From assembly GCA_002383375.1 (NCBI GenBank), contig DFYR01000001.1:49270-74255 (forward strand): a stretch of DNA of 24,986 nucleotides, given 5' to 3'. The translations under genes were made by a program, and so were the position numbers. How positions within the stretch are numbered: the first letter of the stretch is position 1; each line of letters starts with the position of its first letter. Positions 12,624 to 20,911 of this stretch are shown in pieces. Source of the stretch: Spirochaetaceae bacterium UBA4077 (GTDB lineage Bacteria > Spirochaetota > Spirochaetia > Treponematales > Rectinemataceae). A model generated the notes under the pieces. The model saw nothing but the letters and a program-made list of their open reading frames with translations, had not been told where the DNA came from and made no database searches.

Positions 12624-15161
12624 CTAAGCCCAGCGCAGCAGCCCGGGCACGAAGCGGCTTTCCAGTGCCGGATGAGAGGGTAGGATTCGTACCGAGTACC
12701 CTATTTGTCCAGTAAGGCGCCCGTTGGTCAGGCATTCGTACAGGCAGTAATCGCCTTCGCGGCCAACGCAGTCCATCTTGGTGCGCTCAGGGTTTTCGAT
12801 TTCGCCTTTGCTGGTTGTAGGCCCGCGGAAGCATTCCACGTGAACTTCATCAGGGTTTAAACCGGCAAGGTTCACCTTCGCCCGCACCTTGATCTTGGTA
12901 CCCCTCTGAACCACCGGCGGAGCGTCGTCGCTCATGTCGCCCACCGTCACGGAGGGCCAGGCTGCGTACAGTTTTTCCAGATACGCCGCCAGAGAACGGC
13001 TGGGCGCGTAAGCTTCCTTCCGCAGGGCCAGTCCTGCCGCCATGGCGGGTTTATAGTAGGTGCTGTAGTAATCCACCAGCATACGGTGGGTTGAAAAATT
13101 CCTGCCCACCGACCGTATGGAGGCGCGCATTTTTCCTATCCATTCCCTTGGCAGATTATCCCTGCCCCGGCGGTAGAACATGGGTAGAATTTCCCGCTCC
13201 AGCAGATCGTAGAGGGCTTCGCTTTCGATTTTATCCTGGAGCTCCTCGTCCTTGTATTCTTCGCCTTGACCTATAGCCCAGCCAATTTCGGAGCTGTAGC
13301 CCTCAGCCCACCAGCCGTCGAGCACGGAGCAGTTGAGCACACCGTTCATGCCGGCCTTCATGCCCGAGGTACCCGAAGCTTCCAGGGGGCGCCTGGGCGT
13401 GTTAAGCCAGACGTCGGATCCTGAGGTCATGTAGCGAGCGATGCTCATGTCGTAGTCTTCCACGAACACTATTCGCCCCAGCACCTCTTCCCTCCGGGAG
13501 AAATGGACGAGTTCCCGTATAAGCTCCTTGCCGGGGATATCGTGGGGATGGGCTTTGCCCGCATAGATTATCTGCATGGGCATCTGGGCGTTGGACAGCA
13601 GGCGGATAAGCCGATCAGGATCGGAAAGCAGGAGGTTGCCCCGCTTATAGGTGGCGAATCTCCGGGCGAAGGAGAGGGTGAACGCCGAAGGGGAGAGAGA
13701 ATCGCCCAGCGTGAGAAGCGAGGGATCAGTTATCCCGAGCCGTTCCATGCTCGAATTGAGCCTTTGACGGCAGAACGCGACCAGCCGCTCCCGCCTGCGC
13801 TCATGGGTTCTCCAGAGTTCCTCATCCGAAACCCTGTCCATTCTGTCCCAGATATCCTTGGCTCCGGGTTCGCTTTTAAAACGTGGGCCTAGATAGCGGT
13901 CTAAAAGATTCACCATGTCGTGGCTGATCCAGGAGCGGGGGTGTACGCCGTTGGTGACATGCCCTATAGGAACCTCCTGGAGGGGAAGCTGGGGCCAGAG
14001 ACTTTTCCACATTTTTCTGCTCACCGCGCCGTGGAGAGCAGAGACGCCATTAGCCCAGGCTGAAAGCTTAAGCGCGAAAACAGTCATGCAAAAACTCTCG
14101 CTTTGATCCGCTGGATTTTCCCTTCCCAGGGAGATGAACTCGTCCCAATCTACTCCGAAGCTCTGGAGCCAGCCTCGGAAGTACTTCCCCATAAGATCGA
14201 TCCCGAAGCGCTCATTACCAGCCGGCACGGGTGTGTGCGTGGTAAATATATTAGTGGGTATAAAGGCCTGCACCGCTTCCCTGAAGCTCAAGTCCTGCTT
14301 GGCCATCAGGCTACGCACTCGTTCCAATGCCAAAAAAGCGGAATGCCCCTCGTTCATGTGGGTGGCAACCACATCGATTCCTAGGGCTTCCAGGGCTCGG
14401 ATTCCTCCAATGCCGAGGAGGATCTCCTGTTTGATGCGCATATCTTTGTCGCCGCCATAGAGGGTGGCGGTGATGGCTCTGTCCTCGGGGCTGTTTTCGG
14501 GGATGTTGCTATCCAAAAGATAGAGACTCGACCGCCCGACCTTCACTTCCCAGATTGCGGCCCGTACCTGCCTGCCTGCCAGATCCACCGTGATAAGGAT
14601 AGGCTTGCCCTCCGAATCGGTGCACCGTTCCACGGGCATGTTGTACCAATCGTTTTCAGGGTACGACTCCTGCTGAAACCCATCGGCGTTCAGGTACTGC
14701 TTGAAATAGCCCTGGCGGTAGAGAAGGCCTACGCCTACCAAGGGAAGTCCCAGATCGCTGGAGGTTTTCATGTGGTCGCCGGAGAGTATCCCCAAGCCGC
14801 CGGAATAGGTGGGAAGGGAGACGTCTATGCCGAATTCCATGGAAAAATAAGCGGTCTTGGGCCCTTTTGGCCCCTTGTACCACGCTTCACCCTTCCTGTA
14901 GCGCTCGAGACTAGCCTTTACGTCCTGGAGGGCGGCGATAAAAGAATCGTCCTGTGCCAGCTGGTCAAAGCGCTCCTGGCTGATCATGCCGAGCATCTTT
15001 ACCGGATTCTGGCCGCTTTCGACCCAGGCGTCGGGATCGATGCGAATGAAGAGGGAAATCGCGTCGAAATTCCAGGAGAGCCAGAGATTCCGCGCGATGG
15101 AATCAAGCGCGGTCAACTCGCCCTCGAGCCTCGGCTTAACAGTATGGGTTAATATTTTCAT
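12624..15161 (-). CDS. glgP: Alpha-glucan (glycogen/maltodextrin) phosphorylase, short type
   Basis: This 845-residue cytoplasmic enzyme releases glucose 1-phosphate from alpha-1,4-glucans using pyridoxal phosphate. It belongs to the bacterial/archaeal short branch with an N-terminal DUF3417 segment (residues about 10-110: LWLSWNFDA). Catalytic regions seen are FSMEFGIDVSLPTYSGGLGIL near 106-126, MNEGHSAF (269-276), FTTHTPVPAGNE near 306-317, KAHPHD (536-541) and the cofactor lysine in EASGTSGMKAGMNG (594-607, Lys602). The last 130 residues form a beta-rich extension typical of this branch. ATG 15161 starts at the conserved N-terminus, and the Shine-Dalgarno (AAGGCGG) is weak. It lies 66 bp after the DEAD-box-like gene on the same strand and may be co-transcribed. 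No other glycogen genes are in the window. Confidence 0.93.
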   Translation of the reverse strand: MKILTHTVKPRLEGELTALDSIARNLWLSWNFDAISLFIRIDPDAWVESGQNPVKMLGMISQERFDQLAQDDSFIAALQDVKASLERYRKGEAWYKGPKGPKTAYFSMEFGIDVSLPTYSGGLGILSGDHMKTSSDLGLPLVGVGLLYRQGYFKQYLNADGFQQESYPENDWYNMPVERCTDSEGKPILITVDLAGRQVRAAIWEVKVGRSSLYLLDSNIPENSPEDRAITATLYGGDKDMRIKQEILLGIGGIRALEALGIDVVATHMNEGHSAFLALERVRSLMAKQDLSFREAVQAFIPTNIFTTHTPVPAGNERFGIDLMGKYFRGWLQSFGVDWDEFISLGRENPADQSESFCMTVFALKLSAWANGVSALHGAVSRKMWKSLWPQLPLQEVPIGHVTNGVHPRSWISHDMVNLLDRYLGPRFKSEPGAKDIWDRMDRVSDEELWRTHERRRERLVAFCRQRLNSSMERLGITDPSLLTLGDSLSPSAFTLSFARRFATYKRGNLLLSDPDRLIRLLSNAQMPMQIIYAGKAHPHDIPGKELIRELVHFSRREEVLGRIVFVEDYDMSIARYMTSGSDVWLNTPRRPLEASGTSGMKAGMNGVLNCSVLDGWWAEGYSSEIGWAIGQGEEYKDEELQDKIESEALYDLLEREILPMFYRRGRDNLPREWIGKMRASIRSVGRNFSTHRMLVDYYSTYYKPAMAAGLALRKEAYAPSRSLAAYLEKLYAAWPSVTVGDMSDDAPPVVQRGTKIKVRAKVNLAGLNPDEVHVECFRGPTTSKGEIENPERTKMDCVGREGDYCLYECLTNGRLTGQIGYSVRILPSHPALESRFVPGLLRWA

Positions 15162-15227
15162 TCTAGGGCCGCCTTTTTACATCGGGCATAAAGGAGGAAG
15201 GAATCGGTGAAGGCTGAAAGCTGGCTT

Positions 15228-16937
15228 TCATGGTTCCTTCCGCGTCCCGAAAAGATTCTGGAGCTTGCTAAAAATACCGCCGGGATTTTGCCCACCGTCT
15301 TCCCGTTTTTCCTGCTTGGATTCTGCAGGGGAATCGGCTGCCGATCGTGGCTGTGGGGAAGTCGTTGGCTTTGCTCCAGGGCTGACATCCGGTGTAGCTT
15401 GGCTTCCGCTCATGCTCCCGGGATTTCCCTCCGAACGGGAAGAACCTGCTTGTACAGCCTTTCCATAGCGTCTTTTATAAAGGGCGAGCCTTTCCTCCAT
15501 GGACATGGCGTAGGGATCCCGGGGCTCTGCGCCTTGCCTAGCGTTCCGGCGACTGTCTCGCCTGTCATTGCTTCGTTCTTCTATTCGATCGTTCCGCCTA
15601 TCCTCTCGTCTATCATTTCGGTCGGACCGATCCCATCTGCCAGGCCGGTCCGGTCTGTCGGGTCGGTCAGATCTGTCGAATCGCTCCGGCCTGCCAGTCC
15701 TGTCGTCACGGCCACGGCGCCTATCCCGCCGGTCAAAGCGACGCTCTGGAAGAGGTATCTCCTTGCCTGCGCTCAAATCCTCGGGTAAGACAAGCCCTGG
15801 ATCAAGCGGCTGGGGAGCCAGGGACTTCTGAATCATCCGCTCGATCGCCGACACGCCGTAGATGTAGCGCTCGCATACCAGGTTATACAACAAGGTCGAT
15901 TCATTTTCCCGGTCTAGGAAGGCGAGTCTGTCAAAGTAGAGTTCGGGTTCGAGGGGAATATCGTAGTTCACCACCCGGGAAAAGCTAGGTCTTTCGGCGC
16001 CCTTGGCCCCTTCGTCGGTGAGGATCAAAACATATGCGCCCTTCCATGACAGGGCTTTATCGACAATCTGTCGCTTCCGGTCGGGATTGAGGTTGCCGCC
16101 TATATAGTCGGCCGGCACCGAGTTCATCGTCAGCCTGGCAGCAAGCTCGGCTGCGGTGGACTTGAGATTGCAGAAAACGCAGAGAGGACCTTCCTCCTGG
16201 TTCTGTTGGAGGCTCAATATGAATCGGATCTTGTCCGCTTCACCGACTTTAAGGTTCTTCGAAGCAAGGCTACCTGCGAATCCTAGGGCTTCGACGAGTT
16301 TAATCTCCTTGGGATTGTCGGCAAAATCCCAGGCGAAGTTTTTAGCTCTGGGAGTGTGCGTGTTGGCGATAATCAAGCTTCGGCGTTCCCAGGAGGGGAG
16401 AAAGCGCCCCTGGACCATGCGCAGCGACTCGCCGGGCATCTCGGCGACCAGTTCGGCTTGATCGACCACAATAAAGCCGAAATCCCGAGACGTAGAGGCG
16501 AAGTCATCAATTTTTTCCAAGAATGCATCGTAACTGGCAAAGACGCAGTTCGCAAGCCCGACAGTATCCTGGGCTTCCGATCCCTTGTCCGCCATTGTGC
16601 GGATAAGGCAGAGTCTGGGTCCGTTTTCGGCCGAGCCAGCCATGGTCAGGGCTGCCGTATAGGCCGATTGGGCTGTTTCTGCTTTGGCGCAGAGATAGAG
16701 CGCCTTGGAAGCTGGCGTTGGCTGTTCCCCATTGCCCTGCCTGGAGAAGCACCAGTGCAGAAGAGGAAATACAAAGATCGAAGCCCTATCCCGGGCAATG
16801 TCGGTTTTTACAAAAAGGTTTTCTTTGTTATCGAAAAGTTCGGTCAAAAGGCGTTCATAAAAGACGGACCGATACGGATCCGCGGCCGCGGCGCCTTCTA
16901 ATAAGGCCGGGGCGACGGAAAATCTCGAAAAATCCAT
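15228..16937 (-). CDS. Degenerate DEAD-box helicase-like protein with Arg/Asp-rich tail
   Basis: This 569-residue protein follows the RhlB/DEAD-box plan (Q-motif-like FSRFSVAPALLEGA at residues 3-16, two RecA-like domains, basic tail) but lacks the catalytic residues. Motif I, normally AxxGxGKT, reads KTDIARDRAS (44-53). Motif II DEAD reads DQAE (159-162). Motif III SAT reads ANTHTP (191-196). Motif VI HRIGRTGR reads FDRLAFLDRE (335-344). The second domain is better kept: VFCNLKSTAAELA (254-266), and LILTDEGAKG (304-313) followed by VVNYDIPLEPELYFDRL. Residues 399-469 are an Arg/Asp repeat tail, and residues 470-569 are Ser/Pro-rich with a short hydrophobic end. It probably binds RNA or protein without ATP-driven unwinding. 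It is divergent from the NADH dehydrogenase gene. Confidence 0.75.
   Translation of the reverse strand: MDFSRFSVAPALLEGAAAADPYRSVFYERLLTELFDNKENLFVKTDIARDRASIFVFPLLHWCFSRQGNGEQPTPASKALYLCAKAETAQSAYTAALTMAGSAENGPRLCLIRTMADKGSEAQDTVGLANCVFASYDAFLEKIDDFASTSRDFGFIVVDQAELVAEMPGESLRMVQGRFLPSWERRSLIIANTHTPRAKNFAWDFADNPKEIKLVEALGFAGSLASKNLKVGEADKIRFILSLQQNQEEGPLCVFCNLKSTAAELAARLTMNSVPADYIGGNLNPDRKRQIVDKALSWKGAYVLILTDEGAKGAERPSFSRVVNYDIPLEPELYFDRLAFLDRENESTLLYNLVCERYIYGVSAIERMIQKSLAPQPLDPGLVLPEDLSAGKEIPLPERRFDRRDRRRGRDDRTGRPERFDRSDRPDRPDRPGRWDRSDRNDRREDRRNDRIEERSNDRRDSRRNARQGAEPRDPYAMSMEERLALYKRRYGKAVQAGSSRSEGNPGSMSGSQATPDVSPGAKPTTSPQPRSAADSPAESKQEKREDGGQNPGGIFSKLQNLFGTRKEP
15531..15743 (-). repeat. 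Arg/Asp-rich low-complexity coding repeat
   Basis: This encodes residues 399-469 of the DEAD-box-like protein: irregular copies of Asp-Arg with Pro, Ser, Asn, Phe or Trp (RSDRPDRPDRPGRWDR near the middle). The DNA is built from short CGGTC/GGTCTGTC-like units. It is comparable in role to the RGG or basic tails of DEAD-box proteins, but alternates acid and base. Confidence 0.8.
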
Positions 16938-16949
16938 AAGCGTTCCTAC

Positions 16950-16955
16950 ACTATA
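16950..16955 (-). promoter_or_regulatory. -10-like hexamer of the DEAD-box-like gene
   Basis: TATAGT on the minus strand ends 12 bases before ATG 16937. An AGGAA stretch lies between them, but a transcript starting seven bases after the box would begin inside it. No -35 box was found, so this is weak. Confidence 0.25.
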
Positions 16956-17101
16956 AGCTGCAGCCCGAAAAAATCGGGAGTCTTGCGTTCATTAATTCTA
17001 CGAAGGCAAAGATAAAGAATAGCGTAAACCAGCGTAAAAGTGAAGAGCGAGCAGGATGCAGGATATATCGATACAAGCATATAGTAATTTTTTAACGAGC
17101 A

Positions 17102-17110
17102 TGGTATAGT
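17102..17110 (+). promoter_or_regulatory. Extended -10 promoter of the NADH dehydrogenase gene
   Basis: TGGTATAGT is an extended -10 element (TGn plus TATAGT, 5 of 6). The leader is about 40 nt and carries a GGGAG Shine-Dalgarno (17143-17147), eight bases before ATG 17156. The gene-free 16956-17101 shows only a small CCCGA/TCGGG hairpin (16964-16978). Confidence 0.45.
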
Positions 17111-17155
17111 GCTGCGTACTTTTCACGTATACATCTTCAATCGGGAGTTTCTCTT

Positions 17156-19177
17156 ATGAGCGAAACAAAGAAGATCCTCATAATCGGCGGCGGCTACGGC
17201 GGAGTCTGGGCGGGCAAAATCCTGGAAAAACACTTCAGGAAAACCCCTAACATTGAAATCACCCTGGTGGACTCCAAGCCCTTCCACACCCTCATGACGG
17301 AGCTGCACGAGGTGGCAGGCTGGAGAGCGGAACCTGAGTCGGTTCAGGTGAATTTCCGTAAAATATTCGCCACAAAACGGATCAATGTCGTTCAGGACAC
17401 CATCAAGAAAGTCGATTTTGAAGCAAAGAAAGCCACAGGCACCATCGCCAATTACGATTTCGACTTTTGCGTGATCGGCGTGGGCGCCGAGCCCGAGTTC
17501 TTCGGCATTCCCGGGATCAAGGAGAACAGCTTTACGCTTTGGTCCTTCGAAGACGCGATGAAGATTCGGAACCATGTTGAACATATCTTTTACGCCGCGT
17601 CCATGGAACTCGATCCGGCGGTGCGCAAGCGCATGCTCACCTTTGTGGTCGCCGGCGCCGGCTTTACCGGCATCGAGTTGGTGGGAGAGCTTCTGGAGCT
17701 TCGCGACGTCATGTGCCGCAAGTACTACATGGACCCCAAGGATGTCCAGATCACCAACATCGAAGCCCTGCCCTCCATTCTTCCCATTTTGGATGAGCCT
17801 TTACGCGCCAAGGCTGAGAAGTATCTGGCCAAGCGGGGTTGCAAGGTCATGCTCGGACAGGCCATCGTCGGCGCAGAGCCGGGCAAGGTACTTTTAAAGT
17901 CCGGCGAGGTCGTCGAGACCGATACCTTTATCTGGACCTGCGGCGTCAAGGGTTCCAGCTTTGCCGGCTCCCTGGCCCTGCCCATGGGCAAGCGCAACCG
18001 CATCGACTGTGACGAGGGCATGAGATCCACCCAGTACCCGAACGTGTACGTAGTGGGCGACAACGCCGGTCTCATGGTGAACGGCAAGCCCATGGCCCAG
18101 ATAGTCGAATCGGCCCACTTCTCAGCAGAAGCGGCTGCCAAGAACATCATCGCCGACATCGAGGGCGGCGAACGACATGTGTTCAAGCCCAACTATCACG
18201 GCTTCATGGTCTCCATCGGCGGGCGCTACGGCGTGGCCAACGCCGGCGGCATGAAGAGCTCGGGCTTTATAGCCATGTTCATCAAGCATTTCATCAATAT
18301 GTTCTATCTCTTCAACATCGCCGGCATCAACCAGGTCTGGGAATACTTCAAGCATGAATTCCTGGACATGAAGAACAGAAGAACCTTCGTCGGAGGCTTC
18401 ATCACCCATAACCTCCGGTTTTACTGGGTGCTTCTGCTGCGCCTCTGGCTGGGACTCATGTGGCTCTTCGAAGGCATCAACAAAATCGGCGAGGGCTGGC
18501 TCAACTTTGCCAAGGGCTCTAGCTCGGGCTGGATGTTCTCCCCCGGCGTGGTCCAGAAGGGCGTTGTCGTAGCCGACGCCGCCAGCGCGGCCAGCGCCGC
18601 CTGGGAAGGAGCGGCGGAGACCACCACTACCATAGCGGCGACCAGCGCCGCCAGCGGAGCCTGGGACGCCGCGGCGGAAACGACCGCCACCACCATTGCC
18701 GACGCCACGAGCGCCGCCAGTGGCGCCTTGGACGCAGCTGCGGATACGGTCGTCCAGGGTACCGAAAAGGTGTACAAGGCGGTCTGGGATTTGGCCAAGC
18801 CGATATTCGACCCCCAGTCGGGCATCGTCACCTGGTTCAGGATCACCTTCATGGACGGCATCATCGCCTACCTGCCCTACAGCTTCTTCCAGGTCATGAT
18901 CGTATTCATGGAAATCGCTATCGGCCTCGCCCTCTTAGGCGGCTGCTTCACCTGGCTGGCCGCGGTGGCGAGCATAGGCATGTGCATCATTTTCACCATG
19001 TCGGGCATGTTCTCCTGGAACCAGGTTTGGTTCGTCTTCGCAGGCATCGTGATGATGGGCGGCGCCGGTCGGGCTTTTGGCCTGGACCATTGGATCGTTC
19101 CCTTCTTCAAGAAGTGGTGGAACGGCACCAGGTTCGCCCGCAAGTGGCATTTCTATGCCGACGACCCCAGCAAGTAA
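17156..19177 (+). CDS. Type II NADH dehydrogenase fused to a DoxX-like membrane domain
   Basis: This 673-residue respiratory flavoprotein would pass electrons from NAD(P)H to quinone without pumping protons. Residues 1-400 are a type II dehydrogenase: FAD-binding GGGYGG (11-16), a second dinucleotide fold VVAGAGFTGIELVGEL (164-179) and the flavin-contact motif VYVVGDNAG (297-305). Residues about 420-660 are a DoxX/TQO-small-subunit-like unit with hydrophobic segments near 422-438, 568-592, 597-617 and 622-642. Between the first of these and the rest sits an Ala/Thr-rich repeat stretch (477-534). Typical NDH-2 proteins are about 400-450 residues and are anchored by an amphipathic helix, so the fusion would anchor this one in the membrane. 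The gene has its own promoter and a strong terminator. Confidence 0.85.
   Translation: MSETKKILIIGGGYGGVWAGKILEKHFRKTPNIEITLVDSKPFHTLMTELHEVAGWRAEPESVQVNFRKIFATKRINVVQDTIKKVDFEAKKATGTIANYDFDFCVIGVGAEPEFFGIPGIKENSFTLWSFEDAMKIRNHVEHIFYAASMELDPAVRKRMLTFVVAGAGFTGIELVGELLELRDVMCRKYYMDPKDVQITNIEALPSILPILDEPLRAKAEKYLAKRGCKVMLGQAIVGAEPGKVLLKSGEVVETDTFIWTCGVKGSSFAGSLALPMGKRNRIDCDEGMRSTQYPNVYVVGDNAGLMVNGKPMAQIVESAHFSAEAAAKNIIADIEGGERHVFKPNYHGFMVSIGGRYGVANAGGMKSSGFIAMFIKHFINMFYLFNIAGINQVWEYFKHEFLDMKNRRTFVGGFITHNLRFYWVLLLRLWLGLMWLFEGINKIGEGWLNFAKGSSSGWMFSPGVVQKGVVVADAASAASAAWEGAAETTTTIAATSAASGAWDAAAETTATTIADATSAASGALDAAADTVVQGTEKVYKAVWDLAKPIFDPQSGIVTWFRITFMDGIIAYLPYSFFQVMIVFMEIAIGLALLGGCFTWLAAVASIGMCIIFTMSGMFSWNQVWFVFAGIVMMGGAGRAFGLDHWIVPFFKKWWNGTRFARKWHFYADDPSK
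18584..18757 (+). repeat. Ala/Thr-rich 20-22-residue repeats inside the NADH dehydrogenase gene
   Basis: Three consecutive units start with SAAS at residues 477, 497 and 519. Each goes on with a Trp or Leu six positions after the first Ser, an acidic residue, Ala-Ala, an acidic residue, then Thr-rich sequence. Unit lengths are 20, 22 and about 16 residues. Both codons and amino acids repeat, which indicates internal duplication. Confidence 0.75.
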
Positions 19178-19199
19178 AGAGCGATAATCCAGGGGCGAG

Positions 19200-19246
19200 A
19201 GCCGGAGGTCCTTTCGCGAGTCGAAGAGGAACTCCGGCTTTTTTTT
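19200..19246 (+). terminator. Strong Rho-independent terminator after the NADH dehydrogenase gene
   Basis: AGCCGGAG (19200-19207) pairs with CTCCGGCT (19232-19239). The stem continues inward through TCCT/AGGA, and eight T follow (19239-19246). It is the most canonical terminator in the window. Confidence 0.88.
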
Positions 19247-19275
19247 GCGTAGCCCCAGCAAGGTTTTAAAAGAAG

Positions 19276-20253
19276 ATGACAGATATCTGGAACAATTCAC
19301 CCCACTTGAGCAAGCGACTTGATCGCGTCGAGACACTCCTGGCGGAAATCTTGAGCGATCCGGGCTTTCCGCTGGCCGAGCCTACGAAGCGGCTCGTCCT
19401 TTCGGGCGGCAAGATGCTCAGGCCCGCCTTCGTCATAATAGGATCGGGATTCGGGCCCAAGGGCAAAGGCCCTTCGAGAGAAGACAGTATCCACCATATC
19501 GCCGCGGCGGTTGAACTGATCCATACCGCCAGCTTGGTGCACGACGACATCATCGACGACGCGGCCATCCGCCGCGGCATTTCCACGCTGCATACCGATT
19601 TCGGCGTCACGAACGCCATCCTGGCCGGCGACTGGCTTTTCTCGCAAAGCTTCCGCCTCGTGGCCGATTACGCGGACCTCAAGAGCACCAGGATCCTAGC
19701 CCGCTTCGTCGGCAGCATCTGCTCAGCCGAAATCGGGCAGGACATGGGGAAGTTCCGCTTCTCGACTTCCAAGCGAAGCTACCTGCGGACGATAGCCGGC
19801 AAGACTGCGGCGCTTTTTTCCCTCTCCCTCCACGTCGGCGCCAGCGAAGCCAAGGCCGATCCCTTCGTGACCCAGGCGCTGCGCCGGGCCGGCTACGATA
19901 TCGGCATGGCCTTCCAGATAATAGACGATATCCTTGATTATGAATCCGACGACAAGACCCTGAGGAAACCCGTCGGCAACGACATAAAGGAAGGACTCTG
20001 CACCCTTCCCCTCATCCTCGCCCTCAAAAAGGACGAATCCTCCCTCAGGCCCCTTCTGAGAAAACCTATGGACGACCGGAGAGTCTCCGAAATCGTGCGC
20101 TTGGTTATCTCCGCCGGAGCCCTGGACGAGGCGAGAAGGACAGCCCAGCGATTCACTGCCCGGGCCAGGGTGGAAATCGAGCGGCTTCCTCCCTGCCCGG
20201 CCAAGCAGGAGCTCATGGCTGCGGCCGATGCCCTCCTCCAGCGAAGGTATTAG
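19276..20253 (+). CDS. trans-Polyprenyl diphosphate synthase
   Basis: This 325-residue cytoplasmic prenyl chain elongase has the first Asp-rich motif in LVHDDIIDDAAIRRG (residues about 84-98, DDxxD) and the second in FQIIDDILDYE (near 214-224), with GGKMLRP (residues about 39-45) as the isopentenyl-diphosphate site. Length and motifs fit the long-chain (octaprenyl/heptaprenyl/solanesyl) branch, which makes quinone tails, more than farnesyl synthases. It follows the NADH dehydrogenase gene, and a menaquinone or ubiquinone tail would link the two. ATG 19276 is only 29 nt after the terminator T run and has a poor Shine-Dalgarno, so it may depend on read-through. The exact chain length cannot be told. 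Confidence 0.88.
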   Translation: MTDIWNNSPHLSKRLDRVETLLAEILSDPGFPLAEPTKRLVLSGGKMLRPAFVIIGSGFGPKGKGPSREDSIHHIAAAVELIHTASLVHDDIIDDAAIRRGISTLHTDFGVTNAILAGDWLFSQSFRLVADYADLKSTRILARFVGSICSAEIGQDMGKFRFSTSKRSYLRTIAGKTAALFSLSLHVGASEAKADPFVTQALRRAGYDIGMAFQIIDDILDYESDDKTLRKPVGNDIKEGLCTLPLILALKKDESSLRPLLRKPMDDRRVSEIVRLVISAGALDEARRTAQRFTARARVEIERLPPCPAKQELMAAADALLQRRY

Positions 20254-20273
20254 GGATTCCTTAGGTGGATTCG

Positions 20274-20861
20274 ATGCTGCTGACGAGTTTTCTCATGGGT
20301 CTGGCCCTCTCGATGGACGCGCTGGCGGTTTCCATCTCCGCCTCCATCTGCACCGATTCCATTCCGAGGGCGGTAAGCCTGCGGGCAGCCTCGTTTTTCG
20401 GCTTTTTCCAATTCGCCATGCCCCTGGCCGGCTGGCTTCTGGGCTCGACCTTCAAGCAGCTCATCCAGGGCTATGACCACTGGATCGCCTTTAGCCTCCT
20501 GGCCTTCGTGGGCGGCAAAATGCTTTGGGAAGGCATCCGCGCCAGAATACCCGCCTACTGCCCCGATCCCGAGGACGTCAAGGACCATGGCATCATGAAG
20601 GTACGCAGCCTGACGCTCCTGGCCCTCGCCACCAGTATCGACGCCCTGGCCGTCGGCCTTTCCCTGTGCCTGATCGGCTCTCCCATTCTTTGGCCCTCGG
20701 TGATCATCGGCATTACCACCTTCGTGGTATGCCTTCTGGGAATACAGTTCGGAAAAAACCTAAAACGGCTTTTCGGCGACTGGGCAGACATCGTAGGAGG
20801 AGTTGTCCTGGTAGGCATTGGAGCCAAGATTCTCATCGAGCACCTGGTCGCTCGTATTTGA
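20274..20861 (+). CDS. mntP: MntP-family manganese efflux pump
   Basis: This is a 195-residue inner-membrane protein with six hydrophobic segments arranged as two similar halves. Each half carries the family aspartate in a related motif: LSMDALAVSIS in the first half and TSIDALAVGLSL in the second. The family (formerly DUF204/YebN) exports Mn2+. The ATG at 20274 is preferred to GTG 20265 because AGGTGG (20263-20268) is at a correct distance only from the ATG. It follows the polyprenyl synthase by 20 bp, probably in one transcript. There is no room for the yybP-ykoY manganese riboswitch in front of it. It converges on the EIIA gene across a 50-bp gap that has only a weak GCCCG/CGGGC hairpin. 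Confidence 0.88.
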   Translation: MLLTSFLMGLALSMDALAVSISASICTDSIPRAVSLRAASFFGFFQFAMPLAGWLLGSTFKQLIQGYDHWIAFSLLAFVGGKMLWEGIRARIPAYCPDPEDVKDHGIMKVRSLTLLALATSIDALAVGLSLCLIGSPILWPSVIIGITTFVVCLLGIQFGKNLKRLFGDWADIVGGVVLVGIGAKILIEHLVARI

Positions 20862-20911
20862 AAACAGCGCCCGGCTTGGTCCGCATCAGGGATCGGGCTT
20901 CCCGGCGGCGA

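Noticed and set aside
15215..15230. TGAAAGC/GCTTTCA inverted repeat at the stop of the DEAD-box-like gene as terminator
   Set aside because: It has a two-base loop, a short AT-containing stem and no T run on the minus strand. It is more likely chance.
15207..15788. 193-codon plus-strand open frame antisense to the tail of the DEAD-box-like gene
   Set aside because: It mirrors the Arg/Asp repeat as Ser/Arg/Pro-rich sequence. The repeat removes stops on both strands.
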